In this document: piece after piece, positions 5,951-12,027 of the stretch
How the letters are laid out: every line of letters begins with the position of its first letter
Position numbering within the stretch: the first letter of the stretch is position 1
DNA from: Desulfobacteraceae bacterium
GTDB taxonomy: Bacteria > Desulfobacterota > Desulfobacteria > Desulfobacterales > UBA5616
DNA: 12,027 nucleotides
Direction of reading: 5' to 3'
Assembly (NCBI GenBank): GCA_030620375.1
Contig: JAUXEW010000061.1
Span: forward strand, 1 to 12,027
Translations under genes and position numbers: made by a program
The notes under the pieces: model-generated
Told to the model about the DNA's origin: nothing
Seen by the model: only the letters and a program-made list of their open reading frames with translations
Databases searched by the model: none

Positions 5951-6685
5951 CTATTTCCCCGTTGGCTGCTCTTTTTTTACGCGGACATCGCCATAGACCC
6001 GGATATGAATCTCCGGCCGGATTTTGCTCGTGGTTTTTAATGAGATAGTGTCAAAATACCGGCCTTTTTCCTGTTTCTTATTGACAACCGTCAATACATA
6101 TCCACTGGAATCGGGTTTCTGCTCGGCAAGTTCGTATGTTATATTCTCTCCTTTTTTTGCCGTGGCGTCTATTATTTTAAACTGAAATTTTTTTTCGGGG
6201 ATGATGGTTACGGTTTGCCTGATCTCACTCCCCACGTAGCCGACGAGTCGTACCGACCCTTTTGGCCTAATGTCCACAAACTTTTCAACTAAACCGGAGA
6301 CGGTCAGCTTATGTCTCGGTTTGCTTTTGTCATTGGTATAAACCCAGCTGGTTTTAGTGAGTGCTCTACCGCCGTATCCGGAGGTTTTGACTTTTATGGT
6401 TATGTTTCCTTCTCCACCGGGAAGGATTTGCTTCGTATAAGAAGCAACACTGCACCCTCAGCCGGTTTTTACTTTTTCAATGATTAACGGGGCCGTTCCC
6501 TTGTTCTGTATGATAAAATTATGGACAACTTCTGACCCTTCCGGTAATGGTTCAAAATCATAGCGGTCAACGGGCACTACGGCTTGCGGCGTTCCCTGGC
6601 CGGATTCTTCAACTCCGAGTGCCACCGCTGTGTTGGTCAACAAAAAAACTCCGAGCACCCACAACAGTATGGTATTAATTTTCAT
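5951..6685 (-). CDS. Exported DUF1573 protein with in-frame UGA (putative selenoprotein)
   Basis: Read through one TGA (6458-6460), this is a 244-residue protein. Residues 1 to about 23 are a signal peptide (ILLWVLGVFLLTNTAVALG). Residues about 37-130 are a DUF1573-type Ig-like beta domain: YDFEPLPEGSEVVHNF, IIQNKGTAPLIIEKVKTG, then UGCSVASY (76-83), ILPGGEGNITIKVKT, TKTSWVYTND, and KLTVSGLV. The family normally has CGCT at this point, so UGA replaces exactly the first cysteine, giving Sec76-Gly77-Cys78. Frame, domain and codon use continue without any other stop to TAG/TAA-type termination at 5951. The start is supported by AAAGGAG 8 nt upstream. A hairpin lies just after the UGA. It would be a periplasmic protein with a possible redox or metal-binding UxC pair. 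The alternative is a recent nonsense mutation or sequencing error. Confidence 0.8.
6408..6425 (-). promoter_or_regulatory. Second hairpin downstream of the UGA
   Basis: CCUUC+CC, loop GGU, GG, bulged A, GAAGG. This loop does begin with G, as bacterial SECIS loops do, but it starts about 39 nt after the UGA, slightly beyond the usual range. It could be the real SelB site, part of a compound structure with the nearer hairpin, or chance within coding sequence. Confidence 0.25.
6428..6447 (-). promoter_or_regulatory. Candidate SECIS hairpin after the UGA
   Basis: On the - strand, TTGCTTC and GAAGCAA form a perfect 7-bp stem around the loop UUAUAC, starting 10 nt after the UGA at 6458-6460. The loop begins 17 nt after the UGA, close to the 18 nt of the E. 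coli fdhF SECIS. The first two loop bases are UU, while the usual bacterial rule expects a G there. The geometry fits; the loop does not fully fit. Confidence 0.45.
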
Positions 6686-6721
6686 TCAATACGCTCCTTT
6701 TACTCCAACATTGAGGTCTCT

Positions 6722-6741
6722 CTGCAGCAAGCTACAGGGTA
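6722..6741. repeat. GCAGCAAGCT palindromic element, copy 1
   Basis: CTGCAG and CTACAG pair (one C-A mismatch) around a CAAG loop. It shares GCAGCAAGCTAC with the copy at 9891. It lies about 37 nt upstream of the Sec-gene start, within its probable leader. Confidence 0.5.
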
Positions 6742-6882
6742 TATGTTCTCTATTGAGATGTAAAAAAATATCGATAACCTTCATGACATATTCGAGATAA
6801 TTCGATGTAGTCCGTATCATTCAAACTTCATCCCAACTAAAAAACCAAATAGATGCACCTTATATCACAAATAATAATTTTT

Positions 6883-9321
6883 TTACATCATAAAAATCGG
6901 ATCCACATCAACTGCAACCTTAACCTGTCTATTGTTAAAAAGAGAGCCTTGATTGGATAAAAGCCATTGAATAAGTCGGTGAAGCGGCTCTAGTTTAGAG
7001 CTCTTTAACATAATCTGCCATCGGTAATACGTTGCGATCCTGGGCAAAGCGGATTCAATCGGTCCTAAAACCGCTATGGACTCGAAAAATGGCTGTTTTT
7101 TTTTCATATCATTAATGATTTCAACGATCAGCAGGGCATGCTGCTGTGTTCTTTCATTACTTTTGCCCGATATTTTTAACTGGATCAGTCGTGTAAACGG
7201 CGGATATTTCAAGGCTTTTCGAAATGCAATTTCACGATTATAAAAAGCTCTAAAATCCTGTACTTGTGCGGCCGATATACTAAAATGACCTGGATTATAT
7301 GTCTGGAAAATGACCCGTCCGGGGACATCACCCCTGCCGGCCCTTCCGGCTACTTGAGCCAGCAGTTGAAACGTTCGGACTCCGGCGCGAAAATCCGGGA
7401 AATTTAAAGAAAGATCAGCGCAGATAACGCCAACCAGTGTTATATTCGGGAAGTCATGCCCTTTGGCAACCATTTGAGTGCCTATCAGAATGTCGGTGGT
7501 ATTGTTCCTTAATCCCTTTAATATCCTTAAAACCGAACCTTTTCGTCTGGTGGTATCCCGGTCCATTCTGGCGATGTTGGCCTCCGGAAAAAAATTTAAA
7601 ACGGCATTCTCGATTTTCTCGGTTCCTAATCCTAAATGTCTGATGTTAGAAGATCCGCATATGGGACAATTTAAAACCAATGCCTGGAAAAACCCGCAAT
7701 AATGGCATTTATAAGCATTAATGTTTTTGTGCAGCGTCAAAGCGATATCGCAGTTCTTACACTTGATAGCCTCCCCGCATGCCCCGCAAACCGAAAAATT
7801 CGAAAAGCCCCTTCGATTTAAAAACAGGAGGATCTGCTCTTTTCGGCCCAGTGTTTCTTTCATGGCTTTTAAAAGTACCGGACTGAGAAAGCGCCGAATT
7901 CCACGCACATCTCTGGTTTTCCGAAGATCTACCAGCTCTATCGTTGAAAGGGGGCGCCCTTCTACACGTTTTGTTAATGTTACTTCTTTGTATTTACTTG
8001 TTTTTACATTATAATACGATTGTATGGAAGGTGTGGCTGAACCAAGTAGCGCAACACAATGGTTAAGGCTTGCCCGTTTTACGGCAAGGTCTCTGCCATG
8101 ATACATCAGGCCATGTTCCTGTTTGTATGACCCTTCATGTTCCTCATCTACAATGATCAAACCGATACGATCAAACGGGGCAAAAACAGCCGATCTTGCT
8201 CCGATGACGATGGCGGATTTCTTTTCCATGACCCGTATCCATTGATCGTACCGCTCGCCGTTGGATAGCCCGCTATGAAGAACGGAGATGCAATCACCAA
8301 ACCGGGCTCTGAATCGCCGTTCCACCTGGGAAATCAGTGTAATCTCGGGGACGAGGACCAACACGTTGTGTCCCAACTTGAGGGCCTCCGCGGTAAGCTG
8401 CATATAGACTTCCGTTTTCCCGCTTCCGGTAACACCCGTTAACAGATAAGTTGCATATCCTTTTCCCAGCGCATTGATCACTCCTTTAACCACAATGTTC
8501 TGCTCTTCGGTGAGAACCGGCGGTGTGTCCGGTTGAATCGAATCGCCAAACGGATCTCTATAAACTTTTTTTAAGCACACCTTGATATATCCCGCCTCTT
8601 CCAAAGGCTTTAAGACATGAAGCGCGGTTGGAACGACCTTTTTGAGATCGGATACGGAAATCTCACCCCTGCATCTTAAAACCTCAATAACCTTTTTCCT
8701 GGTTATGGATCTTCCATCCAAAGGCATATCCGGGTGTAAAATTGAAACATATCGTTCCAGTCGGTGTTTCGTCGCATTGGTTTTTAAAGCCTTTTCCTTG
8801 GTGATCCATCCCAGGCGTATCACGTTCTGAATAAATGCATTGGAAACACTTTGATCAAACCGCGAGTTGAGGTCTTTCTGTCGTTGAGGGCGATCTTTCA
8901 GGCAGTTAAGCACCTCATATTCCAAAGGTGAAATAAACGCCCCCGACAAGGCCTTAAGCCCCTCTTTTGTTATGGTGATTTCAGAATAATCATTCATGGT
9001 TAAACCGGCGGGGAGTGCACATTGTACGACCTCGCCAATCGGATACTTGTAATAATCGGCGATCCACTGAAAAAACGGTTTCATTGATTCAGGAAACAGG
9101 GGCGCTTCGTCAAGAATATCCAGAATCTGTTTAAGGTTTTCTCGCGGCTTAACGTCACTCAACTCCAGCACATATCCCGTTATCCGACGCCGCCCAAACG
9201 GAACCAACACTCTTTTGCCTGTTGAAATGAAGTGAGAAAGGGGTGAAGATACCGCATAGGTAAAGGTTTTCGATACCGGCAATGCAACGGCCACTTCTAT
9301 ATAGATGTTGTCGGATGTCAT
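6883..9321 (-). CDS. priA: Primosomal protein N' (replication restart helicase PriA)
   Basis: This 812-residue protein is the normal PriA, a 3'-to-5' DNA helicase that recognises stalled forks and reloads the replicative helicase. Domains in order: an N-terminal 3'-OH-binding domain (1 to about 105, starting IYIEVAVALPVSKTFTY), a winged-helix region (about 110-250), helicase lobe 1 with Walker A GVTGSGKT (296-303) and DEEH (392-395), a zinc-binding insert with eight cysteines (C512, C515, C521, C524, C539, C542, C552, C555), helicase lobe 2 with QVAGRAGR (656-663), and a C-terminal domain ending VDVDPIFMM. All key residues are present. The start is supported by AAGGGA about 7 nt upstream. The gene is not tightly coupled to neighbours and has a divergent small gene upstream. 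Confidence 0.97.
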   Translation of the reverse strand: MTSDNIYIEVAVALPVSKTFTYAVSSPLSHFISTGKRVLVPFGRRRITGYVLELSDVKPRENLKQILDILDEAPLFPESMKPFFQWIADYYKYPIGEVVQCALPAGLTMNDYSEITITKEGLKALSGAFISPLEYEVLNCLKDRPQRQKDLNSRFDQSVSNAFIQNVIRLGWITKEKALKTNATKHRLERYVSILHPDMPLDGRSITRKKVIEVLRCRGEISVSDLKKVVPTALHVLKPLEEAGYIKVCLKKVYRDPFGDSIQPDTPPVLTEEQNIVVKGVINALGKGYATYLLTGVTGSGKTEVYMQLTAEALKLGHNVLVLVPEITLISQVERRFRARFGDCISVLHSGLSNGERYDQWIRVMEKKSAIVIGARSAVFAPFDRIGLIIVDEEHEGSYKQEHGLMYHGRDLAVKRASLNHCVALLGSATPSIQSYYNVKTSKYKEVTLTKRVEGRPLSTIELVDLRKTRDVRGIRRFLSPVLLKAMKETLGRKEQILLFLNRRGFSNFSVCGACGEAIKCKNCDIALTLHKNINAYKCHYCGFFQALVLNCPICGSSNIRHLGLGTEKIENAVLNFFPEANIARMDRDTTRRKGSVLRILKGLRNNTTDILIGTQMVAKGHDFPNITLVGVICADLSLNFPDFRAGVRTFQLLAQVAGRAGRGDVPGRVIFQTYNPGHFSISAAQVQDFRAFYNREIAFRKALKYPPFTRLIQLKISGKSNERTQQHALLIVEIINDMKKKQPFFESIAVLGPIESALPRIATYYRWQIMLKSSKLEPLHRLIQWLLSNQGSLFNNRQVKVAVDVDPIFMM

Positions 9322-9400
9322 AAAGATCCCTTTTTTATTGACATATATTCTCTTATACCAAACTATAGACAGAATGAAAATTTCAATTTCATATAAAAAG

Positions 9401-9429
9401 TTGCAAGAGGGTAAAATTACTGTTATTAT
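9401..9429 (+). promoter_or_regulatory. Promoter of the 99-residue membrane protein gene
   Basis: TTGCAA (9401-9406), 17-bp spacer, TATTAT (9424-9429). The surroundings are AT-rich. It lies about 80 bp upstream of the gene. A second possible -35 (TTGACA, 9338-9343) lacks a good -10. Confidence 0.55.
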
Positions 9430-9497
9430 ATGATTAAATAATTTTGGCCCATAATCGCAGCGCCAAGGGTTTTTTGTCCAAATGAAACCCCATTTAT

Positions 9498-9505
9498 AAA
9501 GGAGG
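9498..9505 (+). promoter_or_regulatory. Near-perfect ribosome binding site
   Basis: AAAGGAGG ends 5 nt before the ATG at 9511 and is the strongest Shine-Dalgarno sequence in the window. With the promoter at 9401 it suggests high expression of the small gene. Confidence 0.75.
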
Positions 9506-9510
9506 TTTAT

Positions 9511-9810
9511 ATGTTAAAAATTGCAAAAAAATCCATCGTTCTGTTTCTGCTCGCCTCGCTTGTCTTTATTCCGTTCGGAGCGGCATTTGCACAAGTCGGA
9601 TTTGAGGAACAGGAAGCCAGTGCGGAAGCGATGGTTGCGGATGTGCTGTTGGTGAGGCCTTTGGGGTTTGTATCACTGGTCGTGGGGTCGGCACTTTTTG
9701 TCGTCTCTCTCCCTCTCTCGGCAATCGGCGGAAACATTGATGCGGCATCTCAAAAATTGGTCCATGAACCGGCAAAATTTGTTTTTGATCGGCCGTTAGG
9801 AGAATTTTAA
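9511..9810 (+). CDS. Small exported/inner-membrane protein of unknown function
   Basis: This 99-residue protein has a clear Sec signal (MLKIAKKSIVLFLLASLVFI, probable cleavage after AFA at residue 27), an acidic stretch EEQEASAEAM, a single hydrophobic helix at about 50-73 (RPLGFVSLVVGSALFVVSLP), and a conserved-looking tail HEPAKFVFDRPLGEF. The motif RPLG occurs twice (49-52 and 94-97), framing the membrane segment and the tail. Similar small proteins (VLLVRPLGF, then SLP, then an EPAKF..RPLG end) are, to my knowledge, widespread in Desulfobacterota and other Gram-negatives and are often loosely annotated, for instance as multidrug transporter; nothing in the sequence supports transport. It is monocistronic with a strong promoter and ribosome binding site. 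Confidence 0.8.
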   Translation: MLKIAKKSIVLFLLASLVFIPFGAAFAQVGFEEQEASAEAMVADVLLVRPLGFVSLVVGSALFVVSLPLSAIGGNIDAASQKLVHEPAKFVFDRPLGEF

Positions 9811-9890
9811 TCTGCCTGCCATATTTTAAAACCCTAATCGAGCGAAGCTTAATCAGATAGTATGGGGGGTATTGAAAGAAATTGAAGATT

Positions 9891-9933
9891 CCCCGCAGCA
9901 AGCTACGGTGAATGCGCTCGCATTGCTGGTTCA
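9891..9933. repeat. GCAGCAAGCT palindromic element, copy 2
   Basis: CCCCGCAG-CAAG-CTACGGTG forms an imperfect hairpin and is followed by AATGCGCTCGCATT, a perfect palindrome. It lies in the 146-bp convergent gap between the 99-residue gene (+) and the 92-residue gene (-). It shares GCAGCAAGCTAC with the copy at 6722. No clean stem-plus-T-run terminator was found here for either gene. Confidence 0.55.
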
Positions 9934-9956
9934 ATAAAAAAGGGGGCAACGGCGGG

Positions 9957-10235
9957 TCACCAACTGATCTTCTTGCCGTTAACATAGATATGAATTTGAT
10001 CGTTGTTCTCGGTTAATAAAAAGATATCTTTGTCGGTATCCCCGGCAAGCTCGGGAAAGCGGCTCCGTAACAATGGAAAATCGAGACCGGTTAAGGCCTG
10101 CTGGAGATGCTCAATCAGTTCCTCAAGCGAGTCCTTTTCTTCTTTTAGTTTAAAATATTGAGAGACGGATCGATTATAAAGCCTTTTTAGCTCTGTTTCG
10201 ATACAATGCTTGCTGAGGTCCAATTGAACTTTCAT
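9957..10235 (-). CDS. 92-residue protein of unknown function
   Basis: No family was recognised. The N-terminal half (about 9-50) is predicted helical and highly charged (IETELKRLYNRS, then LKEEKDSLEELIEHLQQAL) and could form a coiled coil. The C-terminal third ends in a probable beta hairpin (DIFLLTENNDQIHIYVNGKKISW, in pieces DIFLLTENND and QIHIYVNGKK). There is no signal peptide or membrane helix, so it is cytoplasmic. It starts 15 nt after the stop of the radical SAM gene on the same strand and is probably co-transcribed; its ribosome binding site is weak (GATTGG-like), so its translation may depend on the upstream gene. It may be an accessory partner of the radical SAM protein, an inference from position only. 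Confidence 0.65.
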   Translation of the reverse strand: MKVQLDLSKHCIETELKRLYNRSVSQYFKLKEEKDSLEELIEHLQQALTGLDFPLLRSRFPELAGDTDKDIFLLTENNDQIHIYVNGKKISW

Positions 10236-10250
10236 GAAAAAACCAATCGA

Positions 10251-11840
10251 TTATAGATAGTCTATCCACTCCCATTGAATCTGCCCATTGTTGTCCGAAT
10301 ATTTTAAATACCCCTGTTCAACGGCAAAATTCAACGTTCCAGCCAGTTCACCTGGTGAATATTTTGTCCCGGACCGGCCTATTCTTTCAACCAGATTGGT
10401 CATTACATCCGCTTTCGAATAAGTATTGCCTGCTTGTTTAAAAACACCTTGCTCATCGATGGCATTGCTCATCATCAAATCATAAATAAGCACCGTGTGT
10501 TCCAATCGGGTTAAGGGCCATACCTCTTCCGGTGTTCCTTCACCACTTTCTCTGAGTTTTTTTAGTTTCCCTAAAAAGCCTTTGTATTTTTTCTCCCATC
10601 CGATAACGACTTCATTGAGCATTTCCTTGTTGACCGAAGATGTTTCAACAATAGCCCGGTTGGCATGATATTCCGGCCAATTATGGGTGAGAATTTTAAG
10701 GTCGTACCGATCAATTTCATCTCTAACCTCTGTTCCCGGAAACGGGGCCAGCAAGTGAAAGCCGTGCTGTACCCCCATGTCTTTTAGCTTTTCCCCGAAT
10801 TCAACGGTTTCTCTAAGGGTTTCCGGAGTCTCTCCCGGAAGCCCCAGAATAAACGAAGCATGAGGGATGACACCGGCTCTGTTGCACATTTTAATGGCTT
10901 CAATAACCTGGTCCAGTGTAATGCCTTTTTTGATCCTTTTAAGCATCTCGGGGTTTCCCGATTCCACACCAAAGCTGACGGTGTGGCACCCGGCCGCCTT
11001 CATTCGGGTCAGAACTTCCTCGGTAACCGTGTCCACTCTGGCAAAAGAGGTCCAATTTAACGTTACGTTTCTATTAATAATTTCATCGCAGACAGCAAGG
11101 CAGTGCTGTTTGTTTGCGGTAAACAGATCATCCGCCAGGTTGATTTGGTGAAAATTCAAAGAATGCAAATAGACCATCTCATCAACCACCGATTTGGGAT
11201 TCCGGTAACGAATCTTGGCACCGACCATTTTTCTCCCCACACAAAAGATGCATTTGAACGGACATCCCCGGCTGGAGGTCATGCTGACGGGCATCCCCAG
11301 TGCCCTGTATCTTCCGAGTGGAACAAGATGTCTTGCCGGAACCGGAAGCCCATTTACGTCTACCAATTTTCGATTCCCGGTATTGATAATGCCCGATTTG
11401 TCCCGATAAGCAATCCCCTTGACCCTTTTCCAATCGCTTTTGCTCTGAGCCGCCTTTACCAATTCGACAACGGTTTCTTCCCCTTCACCCAAGATAATAA
11501 AATCGAGCTCCGGGAATATCTCCAATGTTGCGTCAGCATTAAACGTAACATGCGGACCCCCCATAAGGGTAAAGACATCCGGATTAATGCTTTTGACATC
11601 TTTGATGACTTGAATGGCACTATCAAAACTCATGGTCACCGAAGTGGTCCCCACGAAATGCGGTGAAAAATTTATTATAGCAGATTCAAGAACAGCTTTT
11701 GAATATGGATAAACCACAAAATCGAGAAGTTTGACTTGAACATCCGCCCGTTCCAAAACGGCGGCAATAAATGCCAATCCCAGGGGGGGGGACGGCGTTT
11801 CGTCTATGGGATAATAGGGATTTATAAGTAAAAACCGCAT
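10251..11840 (-). CDS. Cobalamin-binding-domain radical SAM protein (BchE/P-methylase type)
   Basis: This protein of about 529 residues has an N-terminal B12-binding-type Rossmann domain (1 to about 140: FLLINPYYP, SPPLGLAFIAAVLE, GTTSVTMSF, LMGGPHVTF, IILGEGEET) and a radical SAM domain with SSRGCPFKCIFC (4Fe-4S cysteines near residues 193, 197, 200), followed by ADDLF, FGVESG and ILGLPGET motifs. It cleaves S-adenosylmethionine reductively; relatives do methylations, ring closures or other radical steps in cofactor, lipid or natural-product synthesis. The substrate cannot be told. No DxHxxG base-off motif is evident. The extra C-terminal part (about 400-529) is family-typical. Start: ATG at 11838-11840 matches the usual MRxLLINP beginning; a TTG two codons upstream has better spacing to AGG, so the start is ambiguous by two residues. 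Confidence 0.9.
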   Translation of the reverse strand: MRFLLINPYYPIDETPSPPLGLAFIAAVLERADVQVKLLDFVVYPYSKAVLESAIINFSPHFVGTTSVTMSFDSAIQVIKDVKSINPDVFTLMGGPHVTFNADATLEIFPELDFIILGEGEETVVELVKAAQSKSDWKRVKGIAYRDKSGIINTGNRKLVDVNGLPVPARHLVPLGRYRALGMPVSMTSSRGCPFKCIFCVGRKMVGAKIRYRNPKSVVDEMVYLHSLNFHQINLADDLFTANKQHCLAVCDEIINRNVTLNWTSFARVDTVTEEVLTRMKAAGCHTVSFGVESGNPEMLKRIKKGITLDQVIEAIKMCNRAGVIPHASFILGLPGETPETLRETVEFGEKLKDMGVQHGFHLLAPFPGTEVRDEIDRYDLKILTHNWPEYHANRAIVETSSVNKEMLNEVVIGWEKKYKGFLGKLKKLRESGEGTPEEVWPLTRLEHTVLIYDLMMSNAIDEQGVFKQAGNTYSKADVMTNLVERIGRSGTKYSPGELAGTLNFAVEQGYLKYSDNNGQIQWEWIDYL

Positions 11841-11867
11841 GAACAAGTAGTACCTGTATGTTAGCCT

Positions 11868-11883
11868 CCCCGCAGCAGCGGGG
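11868..11883. repeat. GC hairpin related to the GCAGCAAGCT element
   Basis: CCCCGC-AGCA-GCGGGG is a perfect 6-bp stem with a 4-nt loop, sharing CCCCGCAGCA with the copy at 9891. It sits about 27 nt upstream of the radical SAM start, in its likely leader. An A-run follows on the + strand, so it is not an intrinsic terminator on that strand; on the - strand the T-run precedes the stem. Confidence 0.55.
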
Positions 11884-11974
11884 CATTAAAAAAAAAGGAT
11901 CATCTCCCGATTAGGTGGTGTTAATTAAGGCAAAATGGGTTATCTCCAATTGAGCAGGTGTGATCCCAGAGGGT

Positions 11975-12006
11975 ACAAGGGGTCAAGGATTCAAGGGTTC
12001 GAGTGA
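11975..12006. repeat. Four degenerate 8-bp tandem units
   Basis: Units ACAAGGGG, TCAAGGAT, TCAAGGGT and TCGAGTGA run head to tail. They end in GTGACACGAAGTGAC, which holds a short GTGAC repeat. The array runs toward the window edge, so its full length is not visible. No gene was found in 11847-12027. Confidence 0.5.
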
Positions 12007-12027
12007 CACGAAGTGACGCATCAGTGC

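Noticed and set aside
5951..6277. Independent 108-residue gene
   Set aside because: Its apparent start is an internal GTG of the larger DUF1573 frame. The same frame continues upstream with family sequence to 6457, so it is the C-terminal part of the Sec gene.
6458..6685. Short 75-residue exported protein ending at TGA, or simple nonsense pseudogene
   Set aside because: The domain continues in frame after the TGA with no further stop, and the TGA replaces a conserved Cys codon. Read-through as Sec is the simpler explanation, though a point mutation cannot be fully excluded.
9930..9956. Terminator of the radical SAM operon
   Set aside because: On the - strand CCCCCTTTTTT gives a U-run, but I could not find a matching stem just upstream.
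11103..11666. 187-residue ORF on the + strand
   Set aside because: It is antisense to the radical SAM coding sequence, which has clear domain motifs there.
11868..11890. Intrinsic terminator
   Set aside because: The stem is strong but is followed by A's on the + strand. On the - strand the T-run comes before the stem, so neither orientation gives a stem followed by U's.

Overview
The window looks like chromosome of a Desulfobacterota (deltaproteobacterial, sulfate-reducer-type) bacterium. This is inferred from three things: a probable selenocysteine gene, a RAYT-type transposase fossil with REP-like palindromes, and short GC-rich palindromic repeats scattered between moderately AT-rich genes. 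No rRNA, tRNA, CRISPR array or complete mobile element was seen.

Region 1 (1-2480) is an accessory junkyard. It holds a truncated four-helix-bundle (S23-type) ORF interrupted by a strong palindrome, the C-terminal remnant of a DUF4143 ATPase, and a RAYT transposase that has lost its catalytic middle. It also holds an intact-looking Phd/VapC-type toxin-antitoxin pair with its own promoter, then an orphan three-helix membrane protein whose upstream junction resembles a degenerate integron attC site.

Region 2 (2480-5370, + strand) is a two-gene unit. The first gene is a lipoprotein serpin with a textbook inhibitory hinge. It overlaps by ATGA a membrane-anchored methyltransferase of the cyclopropane-fatty-acid-synthase type. 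Upstream are a candidate promoter and a 25-bp imperfect direct repeat with a 48-bp period.

Region 3 (5327-6685, - strand) holds the main discovery. Two apparent ORFs, at 6458-6685 and 5951-6277, are one gene for an exported DUF1573-type protein. A single in-frame UGA falls exactly where the first cysteine of the family's CGC motif belongs, giving Sec-Gly-Cys. The frame is open on both sides, and a 7-bp hairpin lies 10 nt after the UGA. This is most simply a selenoprotein. A HAD phosphatase follows 6 nt downstream, convergent with and overlapping the methyltransferase gene.

Region 4 (6883-12027) holds the housekeeping helicase gene priA (-), a strongly expressed-looking small exported membrane protein (+), and a two-gene unit (-) of a B12-binding-domain radical SAM protein followed by a 92-residue protein of unknown function. 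A GCAGCAAGCT-type palindromic element occurs at about 6722 and 9891, with a shortened form at 11868. The window ends in 8-bp repeat units.
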